Assembly: GCF_028473745.1 (NCBI RefSeq)
Contig: NZ_CP101137.1
Location: 7,616,777 to 7,680,776 of the forward strand
DNA from: Streptomyces sp. M92
GTDB taxonomy: Bacteria > Actinomycetota > Actinomycetes > Streptomycetales > Streptomycetaceae
Direction of reading: 5' to 3'
Length of the DNA: 64,000 nt
Part shown: positions 23,942 to 32,377 of the stretch, piece after piece
Numbering within the stretch: the stretch's first letter is position 1
Layout of the letters: every line of letters starts with the position of its first letter
Program-made: the position numbers and the translations under genes
Notes under the pieces: generated by a model
Seen by the model: only the letters and a program-made list of their open reading frames with translations
Told to the model about the DNA's origin: nothing
Database searches by the model: none

Positions 23942-25426
23942 GTGATCAAGGATCCCCGCTCCACGGCCGCCGCCCTCCTCCCCCTGGTCGGCGGCCCCGC
24001 CAACGTCACCTCCGTCGCCCACTGCATGACCCGCCTGCGCCTGGGCCTGGCCGACCGCTCCCGGGTGGACGACGACGCCCTGCGCGCGCTGCCCGGGGTG
24101 CTCGGGGTGGTGGAGGACGGCGAGTCGTACCAGGTGGTGCTGGGCCCGGGAGTGGTCGGCCGGGTGACGGAGGCCTTCGAGGCCCTGCTCGCGGCGGAGG
24201 AAGCCGGCACGGCGGACGATGCGCCGGACGGCACGGCGGACGCCCTCGCCCGGCGCGGCGCCGAGCTGAAGGCGCGGCAGCAGGCCCGCAACGCCACTCC
24301 GCTCAAGACGGCCCTGCGCCGCGTCGCGGACATCTTCGTCCCCCTCATCCCCGCCCTCATCGGCTGCGGCATCGTCGCGGGCCTCGCGGGCCTGCTGACG
24401 AACCTGCGCTGGCTCCCCGGCCTCACCCCCGCCCTGACCGCCCTCTCCGCCGCCTTCATGGCGCTGATCGCGGTGTTCGTCGGCCACAACACGGCGAAGG
24501 AGTTCGGCGGCACGCCCGTGCTGGGCGGCGCGGTGGCCGCCGTCGTCGTGTACCCGGGCGTGGCGAAGGTGACGGCGTTCGGGGCGGCCCTCGCCCCCGG
24601 CCAGGGCGGCGTCCTCGGCGCCCTGGCGGCCGCCCTGCTCGCCACCCGCGTCGAGAAGTGGTGCCGCGCCCGCCTCCCCGGCACCCTGGACGTCCTGCTC
24701 ACCCCCACCCTCACCGTCCTGGTCTCCGGCCTGGTCACCCTCTACGTCCTCATGTACACGGCCGGCGAGATCGCCACGGCCATCGGCACGGCGGCGAACT
24801 GGCTCCTGACGACCACCGGCGCCCTGGCCGGTCTGATCCTCGGCGGCCTCTTCCTCCCCCTGGTGATGCTGGGCCTCCACCAGGCCCTCATCCCCATCCA
24901 CACCACCCTCATCGAGCAGCAGGGCCACACCGTCCTGCTCCCCATCCTGGCCATGGCGGGCGCGGGCCAGGTCGGTGCGGCGGCCGCGGTCTACATCCGC
25001 CTGCGCCACGACACCTCCCTCCGTACGACGATCAGATCGGCGCTCCCGGCCGGGCTGCTCGGCGTCGGCGAGCCCTTGATCTACGGCGTCTCCCTCCCCC
25101 TCGGACGTCCCTTCCTCACCGCCTGCGCGGGCGGCGCGGCGGGCGGCGCCTTCGTCGGCCTGTTCGCGATGCTCGGCACGGACGTGGGCGCGACGGCGAT
25201 CGGCCCGTCCGGCTGGGCGCTGTTCCCGCTCCTCGCGAGCGGCGGAGGCTGGGCGGTGACGGCAGGGGTGTACGGCGGCGGGCTGCTCACCGGATACGCG
25301 GCCGGCTTCCTGGCCACCTACTTCTTCGGTCTTCCCGACGGCGCCGCCCGCCCCGTGTGCGACCCTGAGAAACATGAACCACGCCCAGCTGACCGCCCTG
25401 GGCCGCGCCCTGCGTCTCCTCGGTGA
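23942..25426 (+). CDS. PTS EIIBC component, probably MurNAc-specific
   Basis: 494 aa from GTG. The IIB domain (1-90) carries the phosphocysteine Cys28 in SVAHCMTRLRLGL. The IIC domain follows with about ten membrane helices (VADIFVPLIPALIGCGIVAG, LHQALIPIHTTLIEQQGHT, SALPAGLLGVGEPLIYGVSL with the GEPLIYG sugar-site motif). There is no IIA domain, so phosphate must come from a IIA elsewhere. The gene order RpiR-murQ-EIIBC is that of MurNAc uptake loci (MurP); this fits import of MurNAc as its 6-phosphate. The last 53 bases overlap the next gene, and the tail beyond residue 470 is low-complexity, so the true end might differ in relatives. Confidence 0.88.
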   Translation: MIKDPRSTAAALLPLVGGPANVTSVAHCMTRLRLGLADRSRVDDDALRALPGVLGVVEDGESYQVVLGPGVVGRVTEAFEALLAAEEAGTADDAPDGTADALARRGAELKARQQARNATPLKTALRRVADIFVPLIPALIGCGIVAGLAGLLTNLRWLPGLTPALTALSAAFMALIAVFVGHNTAKEFGGTPVLGGAVAAVVVYPGVAKVTAFGAALAPGQGGVLGALAAALLATRVEKWCRARLPGTLDVLLTPTLTVLVSGLVTLYVLMYTAGEIATAIGTAANWLLTTTGALAGLILGGLFLPLVMLGLHQALIPIHTTLIEQQGHTVLLPILAMAGAGQVGAAAAVYIRLRHDTSLRTTIRSALPAGLLGVGEPLIYGVSLPLGRPFLTACAGGAAGGAFVGLFAMLGTDVGATAIGPSGWALFPLLASGGGWAVTAGVYGGGLLTGYAAGFLATYFFGLPDGAARPVCDPEKHEPRPADRPGPRPASPR

Positions 25427-25946
25427 GCACGGCGAGGCCCTGGGCACCGACACCCCCGACGCCAAGCTGCACGAGGTCCGCGCGGACCTGAAGCGGGCGC
25501 TGGACCTGCTGGAGGAGAGCGTCGAGTCGGCGGCCCCCAGCACCCGCTGCCCCGAGCACCCGAACGGCCCGGTCGACAAGGCCGCCCCCGACCTGTGCCT
25601 CCTGTGCGAGACCCGCCGCCGCTCCGCCCGCCGCGCCGAGTACAACGGCGGCCCGCTCCCCGCCCCGCCCGCCACCGAGCCGGTCCAGTCCCGCTACGGC
25701 GTCCGGGGCGAGAGGCCGCAGCCGCAGCAGCGCTGGCTGCCCGAACTGTGGAACGGCCAGGCCTGGCAGCTGTGCGGCACTCCGCGCCGCGACCGCCGCG
25801 AGGCCGAGCTGTACATCGCGGCCCAACTGCGCTCGCCCCGCGCGGCGATGGCGTACCGCCTGGTCCACGAGTTCACGGACTACGAGGTGCTGCGGGTGTG
25901 GGGGACGCCGGTACGGGTGGACATCGAGCCGATGGGCGGCCTCTGA
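25374..25946 (+). CDS. Conserved-looking protein with Cys-rich linker
   Basis: 190 aa. Helical N-terminus (LTALGRALRLLGEHGEALGT; VRADLKRALDLLEESVESAA), then a short metal-site-like segment (RCPEHPNGPV, LCLLCETRRR), and a C-terminal alpha-beta region (LWNGQAWQLCGTPRRDRREA; RLVHEFTDYEVLRVWGTPVR). I do not know the family. The ATG lies inside the end of the PTS gene in another frame, and codon bias supports this frame. It ends three bases before the TetR-type gene, so the two are co-transcribed. Confidence 0.72.
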   Translation: MNHAQLTALGRALRLLGEHGEALGTDTPDAKLHEVRADLKRALDLLEESVESAAPSTRCPEHPNGPVDKAAPDLCLLCETRRRSARRAEYNGGPLPAPPATEPVQSRYGVRGERPQPQQRWLPELWNGQAWQLCGTPRRDRREAELYIAAQLRSPRAAMAYRLVHEFTDYEVLRVWGTPVRVDIEPMGGL

Positions 25947-25949
25947 GCC

Positions 25950-26534
25950 ATGGTGAGACGCAACGACCAGCGCCGCGCCGCCCTCGTCGACGCGGCCATC
26001 GAAGTGCTGGCGGCGGAGGGTGCCCGGGGCCTGACCTTCCGGGCGGTGGACACGGCGGCCGCCGTCCCGGCCGGCACCGCGTCCAACTACTTCGCCAACC
26101 GCGACGACCTGCTCACCCAGGCCGGCGCCCGCGTCTACGAACGGCTCCGCCCCGACGAGGCCACCATCACCCGCCAGCGCACGGCGGGCCGCGACCGTGA
26201 CACCTACGTCGCCCTGATGCGCGAACTCGTCGACCGCGTCGCCTCGTTCCGCACCGGCTACCTCGCCCTGCTGGAACTCCGCCTGGAAGCCACCCGTCGC
26301 CCCGGCCTGCGCGCCGTCCTCACCGAGCGCGTCCGCGCCGACGTCGCCGCCAACGTCTCCTACCACGAGACGTCCGGCCTCCCCGGCGACGCGACGGCCG
26401 TCAAGCTGCTCCACCTCGCCCTGAACTGGCTGATCGTCGAACAGCTCACCCTGCCGGACGTCTTCTCCCAGGAGGAACGGGACGAGTTGGTGGCCGCCGC
26501 CGTCGAGCGCATCGTCGCGCCGGACAGCCCCTAG
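25950..26534 (+). CDS. TetR-family regulator
   Basis: 194 aa. The helix-turn-helix region is LVDAAIEVLAAEGARGLTFR, AVDTAAAVPAGTASNYFANR, DDLLTQAGARVYERL. The C-terminal domain is all-helical with GYLALLELRLEATRRPGLRA and KLLHLALNWLIVEQLTLPDV, typical of the short ligand-binding TetR group. It starts with ATG three bases after the previous stop, so it is part of the same message. Its targets are not evident; the carboxylesterase and oxidoreductase to the right are on the opposite strand. Confidence 0.85.
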   Translation: MVRRNDQRRAALVDAAIEVLAAEGARGLTFRAVDTAAAVPAGTASNYFANRDDLLTQAGARVYERLRPDEATITRQRTAGRDRDTYVALMRELVDRVASFRTGYLALLELRLEATRRPGLRAVLTERVRADVAANVSYHETSGLPGDATAVKLLHLALNWLIVEQLTLPDVFSQEERDELVAAAVERIVAPDSP

Positions 26535-26679
26535 CCCCGCACACTGCCCTGGTTGGTCCTGCGCAGCCGGGCCCGCACCAGCTCACCCTGCTGCGCCACC
26601 GCCACCGCCAGCGACGCGACCGGACAGTCCCAGTCACGGCCACCACCGACCGGCCGCAGCCGTACGTGGCATCCCTGAG

Positions 26680-26895
26680 CACCACCTGGACTGGCACAAG
26701 TCCAGCTACAGCGGAGGCAGCGGAGGCAACTGCGTAGAGGTCGCCGGCGGAGTCCCCGGCGTCGTGCCGGTCCGGGACAGCAAGCTGGCCGCCGGGCCGG
26801 TGGTCGTCGTGGGGTCGGCGGCCTGGACGGAGTTCGTACGCACCGTTGGGGCCGCCCGCTTCCTTGCCAGTGTCGTGCCTCCGCGACCCGAGTAA
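26680..26895 (+). pseudogene. DUF397 protein remnant
   Basis: One frame reads LDWHKSSYSGGSGGNCVEVA, then GGVPGVVPVRDSKLAAGPVV and VVGSAAWTEFVRTV: the WHKSSYSG, NCVEVA and VPVRDSK motifs define DUF397. No good start or ribosome site is found, and the XRE-type partner gene usual for DUF397 proteins is absent. The C-terminal 15 residues and the stop codon come from the large palindrome that begins at 26847, so the original end was lost. From 26535 to 26680 I see only a weak minus-strand frame ending RARLRRTNQGSVRG of unknown nature. Confidence 0.6.
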
Positions 26896-27621
26896 AGGGC
26901 GCTCCCTGCGGTCGCGTCGCCTTCGGCGATGACCCTTCGGGCCACCCTTGACTCGGCCCGCTCCACCACGGGTCAGAAGCGAGCGAGCGGCCCGGAAGAA
27001 CGGGTGGCCAAACCCGGTTCACGATCAGCCGCCCCCCGCATACGCACCCGGCGACAGCGGAACGCGCCCGCGCCTCGCCGGCACGCCACCTCGGCTCAGC
27101 GACTTCACCGCCGGTGGCCGGCGCGGCCACATACACCGCCCCAGCCCCGCGGCGGCACGCCACGCAGTCTCGGCGGCCAACCCGCCGGACGAGCAGCAGG
27201 GGCCAAAAGCCCCGCCCCCGACCACCCTCCCAAAATGGATGACACTTCGACCCGAAGTGTCATCCATTTCCGAGACCACACCACCACCCCCCGGCCGTCG
27301 GTCGCCGAAACCGCGTGGCGTGGCGTGCCGCCACCGGGGCCGGGGCGCACCACCCACCACCGGAAAGCCGCTGAGCCGAGGCGACGTGCCGGCGAGACGC
27401 TGACGCGCCCCGCACGCCGGACGCGTACGCAGCCGACGGAAGGGACCGACGCACCCGGGCCACCCGTTCCCCTCCGGCCGCCCGCACGCTTCTCACCCGT
27501 GCTGGAGCGAGCCGAGTCAAGGGTGGGCCGCAGGCCCATCGGCGCAGCCGACGCGACCGCAGGGAGCGCCCTTTACTCGGCTCGCGGAAACACGACACTG
27601 ACCAAGAAGCGGGCGGCCCCA
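26847..27621. repeat. 775-bp imperfect giant palindrome
   Basis: Two arms of about 403 and 369 bases are inverted copies of each other, with indels and many mismatches. A 32-base block at 26888-26919 recurs exactly, inverted, at 27549-27580. Other matched blocks include CCACCCTTGACTCGGC, CTCGCCGGCACG, CCTCGGCTCAGCG and GCGGCACGCCACG. The centre is a perfect 17-base stem, AAATGGATGACACTTCG (27233-27249) and its inverse (27253-27269), with loop ACC. No arm encodes a credible protein. It begins in the 3' end of the DUF397 remnant and stops 12 bases from the esterase stop codon. It may be a mobile palindrome, the ends of a collapsed element, or a hairpin-RNA locus. Confidence 0.85.
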
Positions 27622-27632
27622 CGGCCACTTGC

Positions 27633-29159
27633 TCACGCCCCCGGCACCAGCAGAGGCAGCGCAGCGAACTCGTAGCCCTCCCACAGGCGCCGCGACGCCT
27701 CCTCCGGGTACGGCACGACGGCCGGCTCCGCGCCCAGGACCTGGACCAGGCGCCGCTGCGTGTCGTACGCCGGCCAGCCGGGGTCGCCGGTGCGGGCGAA
27801 GGACGTCCAGGAGGACCGGAAACGGGACGACAGCGCCAGCGCCTCCGCCGACGGCTGCGCGCCCTCGAAGAGGAGCAGGCCCAGGTCGGCCCCGAAGGTG
27901 CCGAAGAGCAGGGGCACGTCCAGGGCGTGGCACGCGCCGAGGGCGCCGCCGCTGCCGGGGGCCGGCCAGGTCAGCTCGTAGACGTGGGAGCGGCCGCCGC
28001 CCGCGAGATGGGCCTCGGCCAGGTGCAGGGACGGCATGGCGAACAGCCAGTCGGTCTGGACGCGTTCGTAGAGGTCGTTCGCGGACCAGCCGGGGTACGC
28101 GGCACGGTAGGCCTCCGCGCCGCCCGGCGCGTACAGCCGCAGCGCCTTGGCCGCGCGTTCCTCACCGATGGAGCCCAGCTTGCCCGCCATGGCGGTGAAC
28201 AGGCGGTTCTCGTCGCGGTTGTGGCCGACGACCAGGTCGACGTCACGGGACGCGCCGGATGCCAGCGCCTGCCACGGGGTGACCGGGAGGACGTCGCCGT
28301 CGACGACCGGGGAGTACGGGGTGGAGGTGGGCGCGGCCTGGCCCCAGCGGTCGAGGTACTGGGACATCCTCGGGGTGAGGGTCTGGCCCGCCTTGACCAG
28401 CTGAGCCGGGTCGACGGCGGCCAGGTCGGCGACGGTGGGGCGCAGGCCGAGTTCGGCGGCGAGGACGGTGCCTATGTCGCGGGCGAGTTCGTCGGAGAAG
28501 AAGGTGCCCGGCACGCTCTGGGCGACGGCCCGGTGGAAGAGTCCGGCGGCGCGGGGCATGGCCAGGAGCGAGGCCACGGAACCGGCGCCGGCCGACTCGC
28601 CGAAGACCGTGACGTGGCCCGGGTCGCCGCCGAACGCGGTGATGTTGTCCCGTACCCACTCCAGCGCGGCCATCTGGTCGAGCAGGCCCCGGTTGGCGGG
28701 GGCGCCCTCGATGTGGGCGAAGCCCTCCATGCCGACGCGGTAGTTGAGGGTGACGACGACGAGGTCGCCGTCCTCGGCGATGCGGCGGGCGTCGTAGCCG
28801 GGGCTGCCGGAGTGGCCGAGACGGTAGGCGCCGCCGTAGATCCACACCATCACCGGGCGGCGGGCGGCCGGGTCGGGGGCGGGGGTCCAGACGTTGACCG
28901 TCAGCCAGTCGTCGCCCTCGGGGAGGGCGGCGGGCGGGCCCGCCAGCCCGGTGTCCTGCGGGGGCGGCGGGCCGAAGGCGGACGCCTCGCGGACGCCTTC
29001 CCAGGGGCGGGCCGGCCGCGGGGCGGCGAACCGTGCCTCGCCCACGGGCGGCTCGGCGAACGGGATGCCGCGGAAGACGGTCAGGCCGTCCTCCACTCGG
29101 CCGCGCACCGCGCCGGTGGCGGTGCGCACCACGGGCTCCGGGACCTCGGGGTTCGTCAT
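27633..29159 (-). CDS. Carboxylesterase, type B family
   Basis: 508 aa, normal for carboxylesterases/para-nitrobenzyl esterases. The catalytic triad is Ser189 in VTVFGESAGAG, Glu317 in GHNRDENRLF and His411 in LGACHALDVPLLFG; the oxyanion hole is Gly109-Gly110 in MVWIYGGAY. The start block GLTVFRGIPFAEPPVGEARF is also typical. No signal peptide is seen, so it should be cytosolic. The ATG follows GAGGGAG at good spacing. It is on the same strand as, and downstream of, the OYE homologue, with a 97-base gap, so they may be co-regulated. The natural substrate is unknown. Confidence 0.9.
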   Translation of the reverse strand: MTNPEVPEPVVRTATGAVRGRVEDGLTVFRGIPFAEPPVGEARFAAPRPARPWEGVREASAFGPPPPQDTGLAGPPAALPEGDDWLTVNVWTPAPDPAARRPVMVWIYGGAYRLGHSGSPGYDARRIAEDGDLVVVTLNYRVGMEGFAHIEGAPANRGLLDQMAALEWVRDNITAFGGDPGHVTVFGESAGAGSVASLLAMPRAAGLFHRAVAQSVPGTFFSDELARDIGTVLAAELGLRPTVADLAAVDPAQLVKAGQTLTPRMSQYLDRWGQAAPTSTPYSPVVDGDVLPVTPWQALASGASRDVDLVVGHNRDENRLFTAMAGKLGSIGEERAAKALRLYAPGGAEAYRAAYPGWSANDLYERVQTDWLFAMPSLHLAEAHLAGGGRSHVYELTWPAPGSGGALGACHALDVPLLFGTFGADLGLLLFEGAQPSAEALALSSRFRSSWTSFARTGDPGWPAYDTQRRLVQVLGAEPAVVPYPEEASRRLWEGYEFAALPLLVPGA

Positions 29160-29256
29160 GGATCACTCCCTCACTGGACGCCGTTGGACGTACGTACGGC
29201 AGTAGTTGGTGATCCCACGGACTTTACGCCGCGGTGCGCCGCCGGAGCGGTCCGGG

Positions 29257-30387
29257 TCAGCTGAGGGTCTTCAGCGACGCCGCGTCGAACGGGGCCAGCT
29301 CGCCGAAGCGGCCGGACAGGACCTTCCGGGCCCACTGCGGATCCTGGAGCAGTGCGCGGCCGACGGCGACCATGTCGAACTCGTCGCGCTCCATGCGGTC
29401 CAGGAGGTTGTCGAGGCTGCCGAGCGCGGCGCCCTGGCCCTGGAAGGAGCCCAGGAACTCGCCCTCCAGGCCCACCGAGCCGACGGTGATGGCGGCCTTC
29501 CCGGTGAGCTTCTTGGTCCAGCCGGCGAGGTTGAGGTCGGAGTCGTCGAACTCGGGCTGCCAGTAGCGGCGCGTGGAGGCGTGGAAGGCGTCGACGCCGG
29601 CCGAGGCGAGGGGGGCGAGGATGGCCTCAAGTTCCTCGGGGGTCTCGGCGAGGCGGGCGTCGTAGGCGTCCTGCTTCCACTGGGAGTAGCGGAAGATGAC
29701 GGGGAATTCGGCCGAGACCTTGTCGCGGACGGCGGCCACGATCTCGGCGGCGAAGCGGGTGCGGGAGACCGGGTCGCCGCCGTAGGCGTCGGTGCGGCGG
29801 TTGGTGCCCGCCCACAGGAACTGGTCGATGAGGTAGCCGTGGGCGCCGTGGATCTCCACGCCGTCGAAGCCGATGCGCTCGGCGTCGGCGGCCGCGTCGG
29901 CGAAGGCGCCGATGACGTCGTCCAGGTCGCGCTGGGTCATCGCCTTGCCGGTGACCTCGTCCTCGCCGATGCGCAGACCGGAGGGGCCGACGGCGGGGGC
30001 CTCGGGGAAGGGCTGCTCGCCCTGCTTGCGGACCATGCCGATGTGCCACAGCTGCGGCACGATCGTGCCGCCCGCCGCGTGCACCGCCTCGGCGACCTTC
30101 GCCCAGCCGGCCAGCTGCTCCTCGCCGTGAAAGCGCGGCACGCGGTCGCTGAGCCCGGCGGACTGGTGGCCGACGTAGGTCCCCTCGGTGACGATCAGGC
30201 CGACACCGGCGGCGGCACGGCGGGAGTAGTACGAGACCACGTCGTCGCCGGGGACGCCGCCCGGCGAGAACATCCGCGTCATCGGGGCCATCGCGATGCG
30301 GTTGGGGACGGTCAGGCCGTTGATGGTGGCCGGGCGGGCGAGGGTCTGGGCGGCGCGCGAGGCGGCGTCGGCGGCGGTGACGGTCAC
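29257..30387 (-). CDS. NADH:flavin oxidoreductase (old yellow enzyme family)
   Basis: 376 aa. FMN-dependent ene-reductase fold: opening PATINGLTVPNRIAMAPMTR (FMN-binding), GVGLIVTEGTYVG, PQLWHIG, the substrate His pair in FDGVEIHGAHGYLIDQFL, and the phosphate-binding GSVGLEGEF...VAVGRALLQDP at the C-terminus. I start it at the GTG at 30387, where GGAGG lies upstream at good spacing; the longer ATG form would add 21 residues with no family match. The upstream spacer holds a TACCAGTCGGTA palindrome, a likely repressor site. Confidence 0.88.
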   Translation of the reverse strand: MTVTAADAASRAAQTLARPATINGLTVPNRIAMAPMTRMFSPGGVPGDDVVSYYSRRAAAGVGLIVTEGTYVGHQSAGLSDRVPRFHGEEQLAGWAKVAEAVHAAGGTIVPQLWHIGMVRKQGEQPFPEAPAVGPSGLRIGEDEVTGKAMTQRDLDDVIGAFADAAADAERIGFDGVEIHGAHGYLIDQFLWAGTNRRTDAYGGDPVSRTRFAAEIVAAVRDKVSAEFPVIFRYSQWKQDAYDARLAETPEELEAILAPLASAGVDAFHASTRRYWQPEFDDSDLNLAGWTKKLTGKAAITVGSVGLEGEFLGSFQGQGAALGSLDNLLDRMERDEFDMVAVGRALLQDPQWARKVLSGRFGELAPFDAASLKTLS

Positions 30388-30406
30388 GTGGGGGCTCCTC
30401 CGGAGG

Positions 30407-30418
30407 TACCAGTCGGTA
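30407..30418 (-). promoter_or_regulatory. TACC-N4-GGTA operator candidate
   Basis: On the minus strand this reads TACCGACTGGTA within ATACCGACTGGTACC. TACCG...CGGTA-like palindromes are typical of TetR-family operators controlling old-yellow-enzyme genes. It lies 20 bases upstream of the chosen start. A second palindrome, ATGCGCAT, sits at about 30424-30431. Confidence 0.45.
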
Positions 30419-30516
30419 TGTGCATGCGCATGTTGTTCCTTCGGGGGCAACAGGCCCGCCCGCCGCGCGCATTCCGGCCACCCGGCCTCAGTGGCTCAGC
30501 TCACAGCACCGAACGC

Positions 30517-30554
30517 CCGAGGGCGGCACCCCCTGTCGGGAGTGCCGCCCTCGG
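30517..30554 (-). terminator. groEL2 terminator stem-loop
   Basis: Perfect 13-base stem CCGAGGGCGGCAC / GTGCCGCCCTCGG with a 12-base loop, 37 bases after the groEL2 stop on the same strand. It has no strong U-tract, as is common in high-GC terminators. Confidence 0.75.
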
Positions 30555-30590
30555 TCCGTACTGGACGGTCGATCAACCGGAACCGGTCGA

Positions 30591-32216
30591 TCAGAAGTCC
30601 ATGTCACCGCCCGGCATGCCGCCCGGAGCACCGGCCGCGGCGGCCTTCTCCGGCTTGTCGGCGATGACGGCCTCGGTGGTGAGGAACAGCGCGGCGATGG
30701 AGGCGGCGTTCTGCAGCGCGGAACGGGTCACCTTCGCCGGGTCGATGATGCCCTCGGCGATCATGTCGACGTACTCACCGGACGCGGCGTTCAGGCCGTG
30801 GCCGACGGTCAGGTTGCGGACCTTCTCCACGACGACGCCGCCCTCGAGACCACCATTGACGGCGATCTGCTTCAGCGGGGCCTCCAGGGCGAGCTTCACG
30901 GCGTTGGCGCCGGTCGCCTCGTCACCCGACAGCTCCAGCTTCTCGAAGACCTGGGAGGCCTGGAGCAGGGCCACGCCACCACCGGCGACGATGCCCTCCT
31001 CGACGGCCGCCTTCGCGTTGCGGACGGCGTCCTCGATGCGGTGCTTGCGCTCCTTGAGCTCGACCTCGGTGGCGGCACCGGCCTTGATGACGGCCACGCC
31101 GCCGGCCAGCTTCGCCAGGCGCTCCTGGAGCTTCTCGCGGTCGTAGTCCGAGTCGCTGTTCTCGATCTCGGCGCGGATCTGGTTGACGCGGCCGTTGACC
31201 TGGTCGGTCGAGCCGGCGCCGTCGACGATGGTGGTCTCGTCCTTGGTGATGACGACCTTGCGGGCGCGGCCCAGGAGGTCCAGGGACGCGTTCTCCAGCT
31301 TGAGGCCGACCTCCTCGGAGATGACCTCGCCGCCCGTGAGGATGGCGATGTCGCCGAGCATGGCCTTGCGGCGGTCGCCGAAGCCCGGGGCCTTGACGGC
31401 GACGGACTTGAAGGTGCCGCGGATCTTGTTGACGACCAGGGTCGACAGGGCCTCGCCCTCGACGTCCTCGGCGATGATCAGCAGCGGCTTGCCCGACTGC
31501 ATGACCTTCTCCAGGAGCGGCAGCAGGTCCTTGACGTTGCCGATCTTGGAGTTGGCGATGAGGATGTACGGGTCGTCGAGCGACGCCTCCATACGCTCCA
31601 TGTCGGTGGCGAAGTACGCCGAGATGTAGCCCTTGTCGAAGCGCATACCCTCGGTGAGCTCCAGCTCCAGACCGAAGGTCTGGGACTCCTCGACGGTGAT
31701 GACGCCTTCCTTGCCGACCTTGTCCATGGCCTCGGCGATCAGCTCGCCGATCTGGGTGTCGGCGGCGGAGATGGAGGCCGTGGAGGCGATCTGCTCCTTG
31801 GTCTCGACGTCCTTCGCCTGCTCCAGCAGGGCGGCGGAGACGGCCTCGACGGCCTTCTCGATACCGCGCTTCAGGGCCATCGGGTTGGCGCCGGCCGCGA
31901 CGTTGCGCAGGCCTTCCTTGACGAGGGCCTGGGCGAGAACGGTCGCCGTGGTCGTACCGTCACCGGCGACGTCGTCCGTCTTCTTGGCGACTTCCTTGAC
32001 CAGCTCGGCGCCGATCTTCTCGTACGGGTCCTCGAGCTCGATCTCCTTGGCGATGGAGACGCCGTCGTTGGTGATCGTGGGCGCGCCCCACTTCTTCTCG
32101 AGGACGACGTTGCGGCCCTTGGGGCCGAGCGTCACCTTGACGGCGTCCGCGAGCTGGTTCATGCCGCGCTCGAGGCCGCGCCGCGCCTCCTCGTCGAACG
32201 CGATGATCTTGGCCAT
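30591..32216 (-). CDS. groEL2: Chaperonin GroEL2 (60 kDa)
   Basis: 541 aa, the usual length. Cytosolic protein-folding chaperonin that works with GroES and ATP. Signatures: MAKIIAFDEEARRGLERGMN, VTLGPKGRNVVLEKKWG, the ATP-site VAGDGTTTATVLAQALVKEG, ENSDSDYDREKLQERLAKLA, and the hinge KAAVEEGIVAGGGVALLQA. The C-terminus is GGMPGGDMDF, a Gly-Met tail, not the His-rich tail of many actinobacterial GroEL1 proteins. No groES precedes it, as expected of the solitary second groEL of streptomycetes. The ATG at 32216 follows GGAGGGACC. Two CIRCE operators upstream indicate HrcA control in heat stress. Confidence 0.97.
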   Translation of the reverse strand: MAKIIAFDEEARRGLERGMNQLADAVKVTLGPKGRNVVLEKKWGAPTITNDGVSIAKEIELEDPYEKIGAELVKEVAKKTDDVAGDGTTTATVLAQALVKEGLRNVAAGANPMALKRGIEKAVEAVSAALLEQAKDVETKEQIASTASISAADTQIGELIAEAMDKVGKEGVITVEESQTFGLELELTEGMRFDKGYISAYFATDMERMEASLDDPYILIANSKIGNVKDLLPLLEKVMQSGKPLLIIAEDVEGEALSTLVVNKIRGTFKSVAVKAPGFGDRRKAMLGDIAILTGGEVISEEVGLKLENASLDLLGRARKVVITKDETTIVDGAGSTDQVNGRVNQIRAEIENSDSDYDREKLQERLAKLAGGVAVIKAGAATEVELKERKHRIEDAVRNAKAAVEEGIVAGGGVALLQASQVFEKLELSGDEATGANAVKLALEAPLKQIAVNGGLEGGVVVEKVRNLTVGHGLNAASGEYVDMIAEGIIDPAKVTRSALQNAASIAALFLTTEAVIADKPEKAAAAGAPGGMPGGDMDF

Positions 32217-32342
32217 GTGAAGTGGTCCCTCCAGGACTGGGGGTGATTCCTTCGGACCGCGCCCGCGCCCGCGACGGACGGCTCGCCGGCCTCGTGGTTC
32301 CTTCCCCACCCGGCCCGCGGGCCTCACCGACCCGGTCCTTCG

Positions 32343-32369
32343 TTGTCACTCTCACCTTCAGAGTGCTAA
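32343..32369 (-). promoter_or_regulatory. CIRCE operator (HrcA), proximal
   Basis: On the minus strand: TTAGCACTC-N9-GAGTGACAA, against the CIRCE consensus TTAGCACTC-N9-GAGTGCTAA; two mismatches in the right arm. HrcA binds CIRCE to repress chaperonin genes until heat shock. It lies about 130 bases upstream of the groEL2 start. Confidence 0.85.
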
Positions 32370-32377
32370 CGCAATGA

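Noticed and set aside
21956..25675. Minus-strand open frame of 1239 codons across the MurNAc locus
   Set aside because: Antisense shadow of GC-rich third positions in the RpiR regulator, murQ and PTS genes; codon bias fits the plus strand.
26535..26680. Minus-strand frame ending RARLRRTNQGSVRG before the TetR stop
   Set aside because: It has some gene-like look but no start, no family and overlaps the TetR stop; kept only as a comment.
26896..27632. Several open frames inside the palindrome
   Set aside because: Frames in both arms are mirror images without start sites or domains; better explained by the inverted repeat.
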